Source: Thermoplasmata archaeon
GTDB taxonomy: Archaea; Thermoplasmatota; E2; JACPAO01; JAHFTW01
Reading direction: 5' to 3'
Assembly: GCA_023269235.1 (NCBI GenBank)
Contig: JAHFTW010000002.1
Span: forward strand, 183,294-247,293
Length of the DNA stretch: 64,000 nt
Translations under genes and position numbers: made by a program
Part shown: piece by piece, positions 34,059 through 43,559 of the stretch
How the letters are laid out: each line of letters opens with the position of its first letter
How positions within the stretch are numbered: position 1 is the stretch's first letter
Notes under the pieces: generated by a model
Seen by the model: only the letters and a program-made list of their open reading frames with translations
What the model was told of the DNA's origin: nothing
Databases searched by the model: none

Positions 34059-35828
34059 GTGGACCGCAACGCCTTTGCGGCGCCGGCCCAAGGGGCGGGC
34101 GTGGCGCACGGCGGCGAGGCGACGACGTCGAAGGGGCAGTTCGCGGTCGTGAACGGCTCCGAGCTCCTGGAACGACTGGCCTACTACGGCATCGTCTCCG
34201 TCAACGGCCTGTACCTAAAGTCGCTCGGCCACTCCACGGCGACCATCGGCCTGCTCTCCGCCATCCTCCTGCCGCTGCCCTACATCGTGCCGCTCCTCAC
34301 GGGCGCCATCGCGGAGAAGGTGGGCTACAAGCCGACGATGCTCGCCGCCTTCGTCGCCTACGCCTCCGGCTTCCTGCTCATGGCCGCCGCGACGGGCCTC
34401 CCGCTCCTCATCGTCGGCATCGTCCTGCTGGGGCTCGGCGCCGGGATGTTCAAGCCCCTGACGGCCGCGAGCATCGCGCACGTCACCTCCCCCGCGCACC
34501 GCTCGATGGGGTACAACCTCTACTACATGGGCATCAACGTCGGCGGCTTCCTCGGCCCCGTCCTCATCGCCCTGCTTGGCACCGACTACCGCCTCGCCTT
34601 CACCCTCGGCGCCGGCATCATGCTGGCCGATTTCCTGCTCATTGCCCTCTTGTTCCGCAATCCGGTTCCCCCGAAACGGGACACGAAGCTGCTGGGCGCG
34701 TTCCGCCCGCTCGCGGAGGTCCTGCGCGACCGGCCCTTCATCGTGCTGCTCGCCATCTTCGCGGGGTTCTGGTTCCTGTACAGCATGAACTTCTCGTTCC
34801 TCACGCTGTACCTCGACCGCTTCGTGCCCAAGCCGGCCTGGTTCGACGCCAACCTGCAGCAGGCCATCGACCCCGCCTTCGTCATCCTGCTCGGCATCCC
34901 GCTCGGCCGCCTCGCCGCCCGCGGCGACCCCGTGCGCTGGATGACGCTCGGCATCGCGCTCTCCGCCGCCGGCTTCCTTCTCCTCGGCCTCGTCGCGACC
35001 TTCCCCGCCCTCGTCGCGGGCATCATCATCTCCACGGCCGGCGAGGTGCTGGCCTACCCGGGCTTCCTGAGCTATGTCTCCCGCATCGCGCCGCGCGACC
35101 GCGTCGCGGTGTACCAGGGCTACGGGTTCCTGCCCATCTTCGCGGGCTTCTTCCTCGGCCCCCTCGTCGGCGGATGGCTGTACGGCGCCATCGCGGAGGA
35201 GCAGGGCCGGCCGGCGCTGTTCTGGGCGCTCATGGTGGGCGTCGGCGTCCTCACCGTCTCCGCGTTCCTGCTGTACGCCCACCTCCTCACGCCGCGCGCC
35301 GAGCGCAAGCGCGCGGGCCTCCCCGCCGCCCTTGCAGTCCTGCTGCTCGTCCCGCTCCTGGTCCTCGCGGGCGTCGCGGCCGGCACCCAGTCGTCCGCGG
35401 CCTCCCCGCCCCTTGCGTTCGAGGCGGCCACGTTCGCCCAGCGGGACGGGTCCACCACCGAAGGCCAGACCACGACCGTCGCGTTCGCCATCCCCGCCGA
35501 CGCCGCGCAGAACGTCACCGTGCGGCTCACCTGGTTCGACCCCGTCGCCACCCTCCCGGGCGCCACGAACCAGCCGGACACGTTTGCCCTCACCCTCCTG
35601 GACGCGCAGGGCCACCGCGTCGCCGCCGGCACCGCCACCAACCCGGTCGGGACCGCGGGCTCCGTCGTCCTCGTCGTCCCCGCCGCCACGTTCCACGGCA
35701 ACGTCACCGCGCAGGTCACGCTCGTGAGCGCGGGCGACACCACTTTTGCGGGCAACACGGTCACAGCGGACACCGACAACGAGTGGAGCCTGCGCGCGAC
35801 AGGCCGGGTCCCGGCCGCAACCTCCTAA
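34059..35828 (+). CDS. POT/PTR-like transporter with a C-terminal external domain
   Basis: The first 430 residues match proton-dependent oligopeptide (POT) or related MFS transporters: NGSELLERLAYYGIVSVNGLYLKSLGHS, GLGAGMFKPLTAASIAHV and YYMGINVGGFLGPVLIALLG. Then follows a membrane segment (AALAVLLLVPLLVLAGVAAG) and about 160 residues of a beta-rich domain with a Thr/Ala/Gly-rich sequence (NVTVRLTWFDPVATLPG, VVLVVPAATFHGNVTAQVTLV). This tail is unusual in POT proteins and would face outward. GTG 34059 gives 589 residues. GTG 34101 is an alternative start. Confidence 0.8.
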   Translation: MDRNAFAAPAQGAGVAHGGEATTSKGQFAVVNGSELLERLAYYGIVSVNGLYLKSLGHSTATIGLLSAILLPLPYIVPLLTGAIAEKVGYKPTMLAAFVAYASGFLLMAAATGLPLLIVGIVLLGLGAGMFKPLTAASIAHVTSPAHRSMGYNLYYMGINVGGFLGPVLIALLGTDYRLAFTLGAGIMLADFLLIALLFRNPVPPKRDTKLLGAFRPLAEVLRDRPFIVLLAIFAGFWFLYSMNFSFLTLYLDRFVPKPAWFDANLQQAIDPAFVILLGIPLGRLAARGDPVRWMTLGIALSAAGFLLLGLVATFPALVAGIIISTAGEVLAYPGFLSYVSRIAPRDRVAVYQGYGFLPIFAGFFLGPLVGGWLYGAIAEEQGRPALFWALMVGVGVLTVSAFLLYAHLLTPRAERKRAGLPAALAVLLLVPLLVLAGVAAGTQSSAASPPLAFEAATFAQRDGSTTEGQTTTVAFAIPADAAQNVTVRLTWFDPVATLPGATNQPDTFALTLLDAQGHRVAAGTATNPVGTAGSVVLVVPAATFHGNVTAQVTLVSAGDTTFAGNTVTADTDNEWSLRATGRVPAATS

Positions 35829-35851
35829 CCCCCTGCGCGCCATTGCGTCGC

Positions 35852-37240
35852 GTGAAGTTCGGCGACCTGGCCGTCGGTCCCACCCCGCAACTGCCCCTCG
35901 ACGCCTACCTCGCGCGCCGCAAGAGCCTCGCCAAGCAGCTTGGCACGGGCCACGTCCTCGTGGTCGCCACGCACACCGTCAAGCAGTACAGCAACGACGT
36001 GGACTACCTGTACCGCCCGCACAGCGACTTCTGGTACCTCACCGGGTTCGCGGAGCCCGGGGCCGTCCTCGTCCTCCAAGGCGGGTCGGGCGCCACCACC
36101 TTGTTCCTGCGCGACCGCAAGAAGGAGGCCGAGATCTGGACCGGCCGCCGCCTCGGCGTCGCGCGCGCCGCCGCGGCCCTCGGCGTGGACCACGCCTTCG
36201 ACATCGCCGAGCTCGCGACGCGGCTTCCGGCCGCGCTGGGGAAATCCATGGTCCACGCCATCACGGACCACGACCCAGGCGTGCGCCGCCTCGTGCGCTC
36301 GGCCGCGCGTCGCCGGTGGGTGAAAGACCCCGGAACCGCGAAGGCGGGCGGCCCGTCCAGCGCCCTGCTCGGCAAGCCCAAGGCCAACGCCCCGCGCGAC
36401 CCGCACGGCCGCGAGCTGCTGCACGAGATGCGCCTCATCAAGGACGCCGCCGAGCTCCGGATGCTGCGCAAGGCGTGCGACCTCGGCGTCGAGGCGCACC
36501 TCGCGATGGCGCCGCGCATCCAGGCCGGGGCCCAGGAGTTCCATGTCGAGGCCGACTTCGCGCACCACGCCCGCCATCACGGCTCCACCGGCGTCGGCTA
36601 CCCATCCATCTGCGGCTGCGGGCCCAACGCCGCCGTCCTGCACTATGTGAGCAACCTCGGCGCCTTGCGCGCCGGCGAGCTGTTCCTGGTGGACGCCGGC
36701 TGCGAGTGGGGCTACTACACCTCCGACATCACGCGCACCTACCCCGTCGGCGGCGCGTTCTCGCCCACGCAGCATTCGTTCTACGAGCTCGTCCTGGAAG
36801 CGCACCAGGCCGCGCTGCGCCAAGTCCGCCCAGGCAACCCGTTCCGCAAGCCGCACGAGGCCGCCGTAGAGACCATCACCGCCGGCCTCATTGACCGGGG
36901 CCTCATCGATGGCCCGTTCGAGAAGGCCATCGCCGAAAAGCGCCACCAGCGCTTCTTCATGCACGGCACGAGCCACTGGCTCGGCCTCGACGTCCATGAC
37001 ACGGGCGGAGCCACCGGCCTCGACGGCAAGCCGCGCCTTCTGCGGGAGGGCATGGTGCTCACCGTCGAGCCCGGCCTCTACTTCAACCGCGACTTCACGG
37101 CCTGCCCCCCAGGCACTGCAGGCATCGGCATCCGCATCGAGGACGACGTCGCCGTCACCGCCGGCGGCCGCAGCAACCTGACGCGCCGCCTCCCCGTCGA
37201 GCCCGCCGACGTGGCGAGCCTGGTCTCACCAAGGCGATAA
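35852..37240 (+). CDS. Xaa-Pro aminopeptidase-like (M24) metallopeptidase
   Basis: This cytoplasmic enzyme removes the N-terminal residue next to proline. The N-terminal domain shows NDVDYLYRPHSDFWYLTGFAEPGAVLVL, typical of PepP. The M24 catalytic domain follows with metal ligands in LFLVDAGCEWGYYTSDITRTYPVGG (two Asp), HGTSHWLGLDVHDTG (His), MVLTVEPGLYF (Glu) and GIGIRIEDDVAVT (Glu). The 462-residue length fits prokaryotic aminopeptidase P. GTG 35852 is preferred, with TTG 35843 as an alternative. It starts 23 bp after the transporter stop, so peptide uptake and cleavage may be coupled. Confidence 0.9.
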   Translation: MKFGDLAVGPTPQLPLDAYLARRKSLAKQLGTGHVLVVATHTVKQYSNDVDYLYRPHSDFWYLTGFAEPGAVLVLQGGSGATTLFLRDRKKEAEIWTGRRLGVARAAAALGVDHAFDIAELATRLPAALGKSMVHAITDHDPGVRRLVRSAARRRWVKDPGTAKAGGPSSALLGKPKANAPRDPHGRELLHEMRLIKDAAELRMLRKACDLGVEAHLAMAPRIQAGAQEFHVEADFAHHARHHGSTGVGYPSICGCGPNAAVLHYVSNLGALRAGELFLVDAGCEWGYYTSDITRTYPVGGAFSPTQHSFYELVLEAHQAALRQVRPGNPFRKPHEAAVETITAGLIDRGLIDGPFEKAIAEKRHQRFFMHGTSHWLGLDVHDTGGATGLDGKPRLLREGMVLTVEPGLYFNRDFTACPPGTAGIGIRIEDDVAVTAGGRSNLTRRLPVEPADVASLVSPRR

Positions 37241-37243
37241 ACC
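37236..37243 (+). promoter_or_regulatory. TATA-like box before the 37264 gene
   Basis: GATAAACC is centred about 25 nt before the GTG at 37264, as expected for a leaderless archaeal transcript. It overlaps the last codon and stop of the upstream aminopeptidase gene. Confidence 0.4.
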
Positions 37244-37263
37244 CCCCGCGCCGTCCGCCGGTC

Positions 37264-38793
37264 GTGCGCCGCGTTGCCGCCCTGCTCCTGCTTCTTCTGC
37301 TCGCCCCCACGGCGCAGGCTTTCCTGGTGGGGACCCAGCCCTACGCGGCGACGCAGGACTACGCGCCCGGGCTGCGCGCCGACGCCGCCTCCTTCACGTT
37401 CCTGAGCGGCGCCGTCCAGGCCACGCTCCCCGGCGTCGCGGGCGCCTTCGGCTTCTTCAATGTCCAGCCCACGACGCTGCATGGCGTCGAGCAGGTCTGC
37501 TTCATGGACGGAACGAACCCGCCCTGCCGCACCTCGCCAAGCGGCGCTTTCACGCTCTCCATCTCCCCCGGGGGCGCCTTCGCGGTGGACTTCCCCGGCC
37601 CCGCAGACGCGACCCTCGCCGCGCGCCATGCCCTCGGGCTCTTCGTGGACTTCCAGGGCGACCGCGACCTCAAGGCGCTCAACCTGCAGAAGACCCTCGT
37701 GGCGAGCACAATCGGCGGCACGACGACGTTCACCGCCCTCCCCGGCATCGCGATGACCTCCGCGCAGACGGCCGTGCAGGACGCCAACACGGGCGCGGTC
37801 ACCGGGCGCTGGGTGGGGCTCAATGGAGCCACCCAGACGATCGTCACTGACGGCGCATTCACGCGCACCATCGCAGGGAGCGTCGCCCTGCTGTTCCAAG
37901 GATCCCATCTCAGCCTCGATCCCGTGCGCGCCCCCACGCTCGTCGCCCCGTTCGAGGCCGCCTCGCGCGCGACCTGGACGCCGGCCACGGCCGCGGACGC
38001 CGTGGAGGGGCTCGACCTCGGCAAGCTCAGCGCCGTCATCGACGACATCAACGGCGCCAGCAGCAAAGGAGGCGCGAGCGACGGCATCAACGTCGGCGGC
38101 CTCGACTCCCTCAAGCCCATCCTGGCCCGCGTCCTCAACGGCGCCATCATGCGCGTCCCCACCCAGGCCGCCGGCCCCGGCGACGTCGTGAAGGGCCTCC
38201 AGCTCACCCGCCTCGAGCGGCTCACGGTGGCCTCCGACGGCTCCCGCCTTCGCCTCGCGGGCGACGCTGCCCTGGTCATCACGGGCGGCCGCGTGCAGGG
38301 CGCCGAGCCGCTGTACGGCTTCAGCTTCCTCGAGCTCCCTTGGTGGAGCTACCTTCTCTGGGTCCTCGCGATCGGGGCGTTCATCACGCGCCTCGTCTTG
38401 GGGGAGAAGGCCCCGAAGGCCAACGAGCGCTGGGACCGCCTGCGCTGGATCGGATGGGTCGCCGGCCCCCTCGCGTTCCTCCTTCTCTTCTGGGTGTGGG
38501 ACCTCACCGTGCAGGACGTGTGGGGCACGAGCGTCCTCGACGGGCTCACCCACGGCTTCGCGCCCGAGTCGTTCCTGGTCCTGCTCGCCATCGACGTCGC
38601 GCCGTTCCTGCTCATGCTCTTCGCGGTCGCGAGCCCTCTGCGCCTGCTTATCCGTTCGGGGCTGCGCATCGGGCGGCAGGGCAGCTTCATGCGCCTCAGC
38701 TCCGCCGCGGCCTACCTGCTGTCCATCTTCTTGGGCATGCTGCTGCTCCTGAGCTACAACGACTACGCGCTCCAACAGCTTCTCGGCGCGTAG
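37264..38793 (+). CDS. Secreted/membrane protein of unknown function
   Basis: The 509-residue protein begins with a signal peptide (VAALLLLLLLAPTAQA). About 330 residues of beta-rich, Gly/Ala/Thr-rich sequence follow and are predicted to lie outside the cell, including a pair of cysteines (QVCFMDGTNPPC). Four to five membrane segments complete the protein (WWSYLLWVLAIGAFITRLVLG, PLAFLLLFWVWDLTV, FLVLLAIDVAPFLLMLFAVA, YLLSIFLGMLLLLSY). A segment KGLQLTRLERLTVASDGSRLRLAGDAALVI repeats a basic beta pattern. No family is recognised. It precedes lhr by 43 bp. Confidence 0.7.
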   Translation: MRRVAALLLLLLLAPTAQAFLVGTQPYAATQDYAPGLRADAASFTFLSGAVQATLPGVAGAFGFFNVQPTTLHGVEQVCFMDGTNPPCRTSPSGAFTLSISPGGAFAVDFPGPADATLAARHALGLFVDFQGDRDLKALNLQKTLVASTIGGTTTFTALPGIAMTSAQTAVQDANTGAVTGRWVGLNGATQTIVTDGAFTRTIAGSVALLFQGSHLSLDPVRAPTLVAPFEAASRATWTPATAADAVEGLDLGKLSAVIDDINGASSKGGASDGINVGGLDSLKPILARVLNGAIMRVPTQAAGPGDVVKGLQLTRLERLTVASDGSRLRLAGDAALVITGGRVQGAEPLYGFSFLELPWWSYLLWVLAIGAFITRLVLGEKAPKANERWDRLRWIGWVAGPLAFLLLFWVWDLTVQDVWGTSVLDGLTHGFAPESFLVLLAIDVAPFLLMLFAVASPLRLLIRSGLRIGRQGSFMRLSSAAAYLLSIFLGMLLLLSYNDYALQQLLGA

Positions 38794-38836
38794 CCCCAGC
38801 CGCGACGCTTTGAAGGCCGGCGGAGGTGGGCGCCCC

Positions 38837-41722
38837 GTGCCGCACCGCCTCCACCCCAGCCTCGGCGCGCTGCTCGCGGCGCAGGGGTGGACGAGCCTCA
38901 CGGGGGCGCAGGACGCCGCGTGGCCGCCGTTGAAGGAGGGAAAGCACGTCCTCGTCGTCGCGCCGACGGGGCACGGCAAGACCGAGGCGGCCCTCCTGCC
39001 GGTGCTGAGTCGGATGCTGGAGGAACGCGACGCCCTCGCGGCCAAGGGCAAGCCGTGGCCGCAGGGGTTCAAGGCGCTCTACGTCACGCCCTTGCGGGCC
39101 CTCAACCGCGACCTCATGGGGCGCCTGGAGTCGTGGGCCGAGGCGCTCGGGCTCCGCATTGGCGTCCGCCACGGCGACACCAAGCCCACGGAGCGCTCCC
39201 GGCAGGCGCGCGACCCGCCGGACCTCCTCATCACGACCCCGGAGACGCTGCAGCTTCTCCTGTACGGCGACACCTTGCGCCGCCACCTCGCCACCGTCCG
39301 CTTCGTCATCCTCGACGAGGTGCACGACCTCGCCGCGAGCGAGCGCGGCGCCCAGCTCCTCGTCGCCCTCGAGCGCGTCGAGGAGGTCGTCGGCCAACCC
39401 GAAGTGCTCCGCGTCGCCAAGGCCGCCCAGCGGCTTTGCCCCGCCAAACCGGATGCGCGCCCGGGTGGCGGTTTCCAGCGCATCGGCCTCTCGGCCACCG
39501 TCGCCGACCCGGAGCGGGTCGCGCGCTGGCTCGGCGGCGCCCGCCCCGTCACCGTCGTGCGCGTCGAGGCGAAGAAGCGCATCACGCTCGCCGTGCAAGC
39601 CCCGCCCGCCCAGAAAGAGGACGCCGCCACGGCGGCGCGCCTCAGCCTTCCCCCGGCGGCCCTCGCCCAGATTCGCGCGGTGCGCCGCCTCGTCGCGGAG
39701 CATGAGCGCGTCCTCGTCTTCCACAACACGCGCGACGGATCCGAGCTGCTCGCCAGCCGCAGCGGCATCCTGGACGCCGAGGAAGGCCACGCCCCGGTCC
39801 TCGGGCTCCACCACGGCTCCCTCTCGGCCGAGCACCGCGCCGACGTCGAGACGCGCTTCAAGGCAGGCACCCTGCGCGCCCTCGTCGCGACCTCAAGCCT
39901 GGAGCTGGGCATTGACGTCGGCGCCATCGACCACGTCGTCCAGGTGGCGAGTCCCCGCAGCGTAGCGCGTCTCGTGCAGAGGTTGGGGCGCAGCGGCCAC
40001 CGCGTCGGCGGCGTCAGCGCGGGGACGCTTCTCGCGACGGGGCCGGAGGACGCGTGGGAGTGCGCCGCCGTCGCGCGCCGCGCCACGGAGGGCCGCCTGG
40101 AGCCGCTCTCCATCCGCGACGCTCCTCTCGTCGTCCTTGCCAACCAGCTCGTCGCCCTCGCCAACGAGTACCAGGAGCTGCGCAAGCCGTGGTGCTGGGA
40201 GGTGCTGCGTCGCGCCGGCTGCTTCGTCGATCTCGACGAGGGGCTCTTCGACGCCGCCTGGACCGCGATGCTGGAGTCCAAGACGCTGTTCCTGGCCGAG
40301 GGCCGCGCCGACCGCATCGCGCGGGGCGGCCGGGCGCGCCGGCACTTCCTGGACCACATCAGCCTCATCCCGGACGAGACGACGTTCCGCGTCGTGGACG
40401 AGTCCACCAAGCGCTCCATCGGCACCCTGGACTCCGCGTTCGTCACCGCCAGCATGGCGCCCGGCAGCCTCGTCGTCATGGCAGGCCAGAGTTGGCGCGT
40501 CCTCGAGGTCGAGGCGGAAGCCGAGCGCGTTCGGGTCGCCCCCGTCCCCGAGTTGGGTCCCATCCCGCAGTGGACCGGAAGCCAGCTCCCCGTCAGCTAC
40601 GAGGTGGCCCAAGAGGTCGGCCGCCTGCGCCGCGCCCTCGCCGACGGCGACGCCAAGGAGCTCGCGCACTATCCGTTGCCCGACGGGGTCGTGGACCCCC
40701 TCGCGGCGCAGAAGGAGAAGGGCCTCCGCGTCGGCTCCGACCGGCTCCTCACCCTCGACGTGGACGGCCGCGCCGTCGTTGCCACCACCTGCCTGGGCAC
40801 GCGCGGCAACGAGGCGCTCGGCCGTCTCACGCAAGGCCTCCTCGCGCAGGAGCTCGGCCACCCCGTCGGCCTCGACTCCGACGCGTACCGCGTCCACTTC
40901 ACGTTCCCCGGCCCGGCTCCCGCGCAGCGCATCGCGGACTTGTGGTCCCGTTTGGAGCCGGAGGGGCTCGACACGTTGCTCTTCCTCCTTCTGCGCGATT
41001 CCCCGCAGTTGCGCTACCACCTTGTCCACGTCGCCCAGCACTTCGGCGCCCTCCCCAAGCAGCTGGAGCCCACCAAGATGGGCCGCGGCCGCCTCGACGC
41101 CCTCCTCGACCAGGTCGCGCTCCAAGAGGAGACGCTCAACCGCCTCCTCCACGACCGCTTCGACCTGGAGGCGGTGCGCATCCTGCTCGGCCGCCTGCGC
41201 ACCCAGCAGGCGACCATCGTCATCCAAGCCGCTGGTCCGCTGACCCATCTTGGGCGCGAGGAGATGCGCCGCATGCTCTCCCCGCCCCGCACCGACGAGG
41301 CCGTCCTGGCCGCGGTCCGGGAGCGCATCGAGGCCAGTGACATCCTGTTGGCGTGCTGCGCTTGCGGCGCGTCGCGGCCTGGCACCGTCGCGGGGTTGCC
41401 TAAGCGTATCGCGTGCCGGGGCTGCGCGAGCACGCAGATGGCGGTCTTGCGCCCCTGGAACGAGGAGCAGCTCCCGCTTCTGCGCAGCAAAGCCAAGCTC
41501 ACCGCGCAGCAGGCGGCCGAGCGGGCCCGCATCCTGCGCAACGGCGCCCTCGTCGCGAGCTTCGGCGGCGTCGCCGCCCGCCTCCTCGTGGCGCGCGGCA
41601 TCGGTCCCGACACCGCGGCGCGCATCCTGCAGAAGGTCGCTGACCCAGCACATCCCGGATTCTGGCGCGAGATTCTCACGGCCGAGCTGACGTTTGCCCG
41701 CACGAATGCGTTCTGGAAGTAG
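38837..41722 (+). CDS. lhr: Lhr-type DEAD/DEAH helicase
   Basis: Lhr helicases are SF2 DNA helicases of archaea and bacteria linked to DNA repair. In this 961-residue protein Walker A is APTGHGKT (about residues 42-49), motif II is LDEVHD, motif III is LSATV, and the second RecA domain has GLHHGSLSAEHRADVETRFKAG and QRLGRSGHR. The Lhr-specific winged-helix and C-terminal domains fill the rest. A zinc-finger-like set of cysteines (ACCACGASRPGT, CRGC) lies near residue 845. The start GTG 38837 is set by a strong ribosome binding site GGAGGTG (38822-38828) at 8-nt spacing that matches the 16S 3' end. A TTG at 38810 is less likely. Confidence 0.93.
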   Translation: MPHRLHPSLGALLAAQGWTSLTGAQDAAWPPLKEGKHVLVVAPTGHGKTEAALLPVLSRMLEERDALAAKGKPWPQGFKALYVTPLRALNRDLMGRLESWAEALGLRIGVRHGDTKPTERSRQARDPPDLLITTPETLQLLLYGDTLRRHLATVRFVILDEVHDLAASERGAQLLVALERVEEVVGQPEVLRVAKAAQRLCPAKPDARPGGGFQRIGLSATVADPERVARWLGGARPVTVVRVEAKKRITLAVQAPPAQKEDAATAARLSLPPAALAQIRAVRRLVAEHERVLVFHNTRDGSELLASRSGILDAEEGHAPVLGLHHGSLSAEHRADVETRFKAGTLRALVATSSLELGIDVGAIDHVVQVASPRSVARLVQRLGRSGHRVGGVSAGTLLATGPEDAWECAAVARRATEGRLEPLSIRDAPLVVLANQLVALANEYQELRKPWCWEVLRRAGCFVDLDEGLFDAAWTAMLESKTLFLAEGRADRIARGGRARRHFLDHISLIPDETTFRVVDESTKRSIGTLDSAFVTASMAPGSLVVMAGQSWRVLEVEAEAERVRVAPVPELGPIPQWTGSQLPVSYEVAQEVGRLRRALADGDAKELAHYPLPDGVVDPLAAQKEKGLRVGSDRLLTLDVDGRAVVATTCLGTRGNEALGRLTQGLLAQELGHPVGLDSDAYRVHFTFPGPAPAQRIADLWSRLEPEGLDTLLFLLLRDSPQLRYHLVHVAQHFGALPKQLEPTKMGRGRLDALLDQVALQEETLNRLLHDRFDLEAVRILLGRLRTQQATIVIQAAGPLTHLGREEMRRMLSPPRTDEAVLAAVRERIEASDILLACCACGASRPGTVAGLPKRIACRGCASTQMAVLRPWNEEQLPLLRSKAKLTAQQAAERARILRNGALVASFGGVAARLLVARGIGPDTAARILQKVADPAHPGFWREILTAELTFARTNAFWK

Positions 41723-41724
41723 GC

Positions 41725-42732
41725 CTACAGGTCGGGCATCCCTACCAGGTCGAAGACGACGTGCGCCTCGACGGGCGAGTAGTTGCGCACCGTGCGCGTG
41801 GCGACCACGCGGCCACGCCAGCCGAAATGGCGCAGCGTGTCCACGACCATGCGGCCGCGTGCGGCGACGTCGGCGGCGGGCAGGATCTCGTGGTAATGGA
41901 TCGTGGCCGTTGGCTTCGCGACGCGGGCGGCGACATCGAGGAACTGCTTGGCGCCGTGCGGGAGGTTCAGCAGGACGCGGTCGGCCTTCGGCAGGGTGGC
42001 GCCGACGACCCGGGCGTCGCCGGTGTGGAGGTGGAGCTGGACATGGTTGGCCTCCGCGTTGCGGGCGGCGAGCTCGGTGGCCGCGGGGTTGAGGTCCACG
42101 GAGTGCAAGGTGGCGCCTTTCTTCGCGAGCTGGACGCCGAAGGGGGCGACGCCGCCGAAGAGGTCCACGACGAGCTCCCCGGGCTTCGCGAGCGCGGTGA
42201 CCCGTTCGCGCTCGTGGGCGAGACGGGGGCTGAAGTAGGCGCGCGCCGGGTCCACCCAGAACGTGCAGCCATTCTCCTGGATGCGGGTCAGAGAATCGCC
42301 GGTCCCCGCGATGCGCTCAAGGGCTCGTGTGCGGTACGGATCCTTGACGCCGCCATCGTGGAAGACCGCGCGACAATGGTGGAACTCCAGCAGGGCGGCG
42401 CCGATCGCGGCCCGGTGGGCGGCAAGCTCGAGGGGGACCTTGACGAGGATGAGGTCCCCGAGGGTGTCGAAGGCGCGCGGGGCCTGCTCCCGCAGCGCGT
42501 CGGGGAGCAGCTCCTGATAGCTCCGGAGGCGCGTGGCGCGGGGCGTGAAGTCGAACGCCACGATGGGAATGCGGGGGCCGCACGCGTGGGCGACGGGGAA
42601 GACGACATGCTCGCCGTCCTTCGCCACTTCCAGGTCGCTGCGCAGGACGCCGAGGTCGATGAGGCGGCGGCGGGTCCCCTCCGCCTCGCCGCGCGGCACG
42701 CGGACCCCGTCCGCCCGCACCGTGTCCGCCAT
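41725..42732 (-). CDS. trm5: tRNA (guanine37-N1)-methyltransferase Trm5-like
   Basis: This SAM-dependent enzyme methylates G37 next to the anticodon. The 335-residue protein has the Trm5 landmarks in order. VAFDFTPRATRLRSYQELLP lies in the N-terminal domain, and AYFSPRLAHERERV introduces the catalytic domain. The SAM site is LVVDLFGGVAPFGVQLAKKGATLHSVDLNP, and the active-site loop is LLNLPHGAKQFLD (NLP). ARAYFSPR and the NLP loop are characteristic of Trm5/Tyw2. Some archaea have several Trm5 types with wyosine roles, so the exact branch is open. It is convergent with lhr (2 bp apart). Confidence 0.88.
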   Translation of the reverse strand: MADTVRADGVRVPRGEAEGTRRRLIDLGVLRSDLEVAKDGEHVVFPVAHACGPRIPIVAFDFTPRATRLRSYQELLPDALREQAPRAFDTLGDLILVKVPLELAAHRAAIGAALLEFHHCRAVFHDGGVKDPYRTRALERIAGTGDSLTRIQENGCTFWVDPARAYFSPRLAHERERVTALAKPGELVVDLFGGVAPFGVQLAKKGATLHSVDLNPAATELAARNAEANHVQLHLHTGDARVVGATLPKADRVLLNLPHGAKQFLDVAARVAKPTATIHYHEILPAADVAARGRMVVDTLRHFGWRGRVVATRTVRNYSPVEAHVVFDLVGMPDL

Positions 42733-42782
42733 GCCGTCGCCACCGGGGCCAAGCCCTTGAAGGGCGCGGTCGTGCCGGGGGC

Positions 42783-43559
42783 GTGGCGCTCTGGCTCATC
42801 GGGCTCGGCCTGCACGACGTGCGCAGCATGACCGTGGCCGGCCTCGAGGCGGCACGCCAGTGCTCGACACTCTACGCCGAATTCTACACGGCCATCCTCT
42901 CCACCCCGCACGCCGAGCTGGAGGCGTTCGTCGGCAAGAAGGTCGCCAAGCTGGACCGTCTTGGGGTCGAGAAGGGCGCCGACCGCCTCGTCGCGGAGGC
43001 CAGGTCCGGGGAGGTGGGGCTCCTGGTGGCCGGGGACCCGCTCGCCGCGACGACGCACACCGACCTCATCGTGCGCGCCCGCGCCGCCGGCGTGGCCGTC
43101 CACGTCCTCCACGCCCCCTCCATCCTCTCCGCCGCGCCTGGACTCCTCGGGCTGCAGCACTACAAGTTCGGCCGCACCACGACGCTCGTCCGGCCGCAGG
43201 GCTCCTGGAACCCCACCTCCCCCTTCGACGCCGTCGCGGAGAACCACGCGCGCGGCCTCCACACGCTGGTCCTCCTCGACATCCAGGCCGACGTGGGCTA
43301 CTTCATGCGCGCCGACGAGGGGGTCCGACAACTTCTGGACCTCGCCCGCCGCACCGGCGCCACCTGGTTCACGGAGGCCACGTCCTTGGGCGTCCTGGCA
43401 CGCGCCGGCTCCGACCAGCCGGGCCGCTGGACAGGGCCCGCCGGAACCCTGGCGGGCCTGGACTTCGGCGCCCCGCTGCACTGCCTCGTCGTCCCGGGCC
43501 CCCTGCACGAGGTCGAGAAGGCGGCGTGGGACCTATTGGCCGCGGGACCGTCGGCTTGA
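42783..43559 (+). CDS. dphB: Diphthine synthase
   Basis: DphB trimethylates the modified histidine of elongation factor 2 during diphthamide synthesis. The 258-residue protein has the family sequences LWLIGLGLHDVRSMTVAGLEAARQC near the N-terminus, VGLLVAGDPLAATTHTDLIVRARAAG for the SAM-binding region and HAPSILSAAPGLLGLQHYKFGRTTTLV. GDPLAATTHTDL and the APSI segment define diphthine synthase against other tetrapyrrole methylase-fold proteins. The start is GTG 42783, close to the divergent trm5 start at 42732. The stop overlaps the TTG start of the next gene. Confidence 0.93.
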   Translation: MALWLIGLGLHDVRSMTVAGLEAARQCSTLYAEFYTAILSTPHAELEAFVGKKVAKLDRLGVEKGADRLVAEARSGEVGLLVAGDPLAATTHTDLIVRARAAGVAVHVLHAPSILSAAPGLLGLQHYKFGRTTTLVRPQGSWNPTSPFDAVAENHARGLHTLVLLDIQADVGYFMRADEGVRQLLDLARRTGATWFTEATSLGVLARAGSDQPGRWTGPAGTLAGLDFGAPLHCLVVPGPLHEVEKAAWDLLAAGPSA

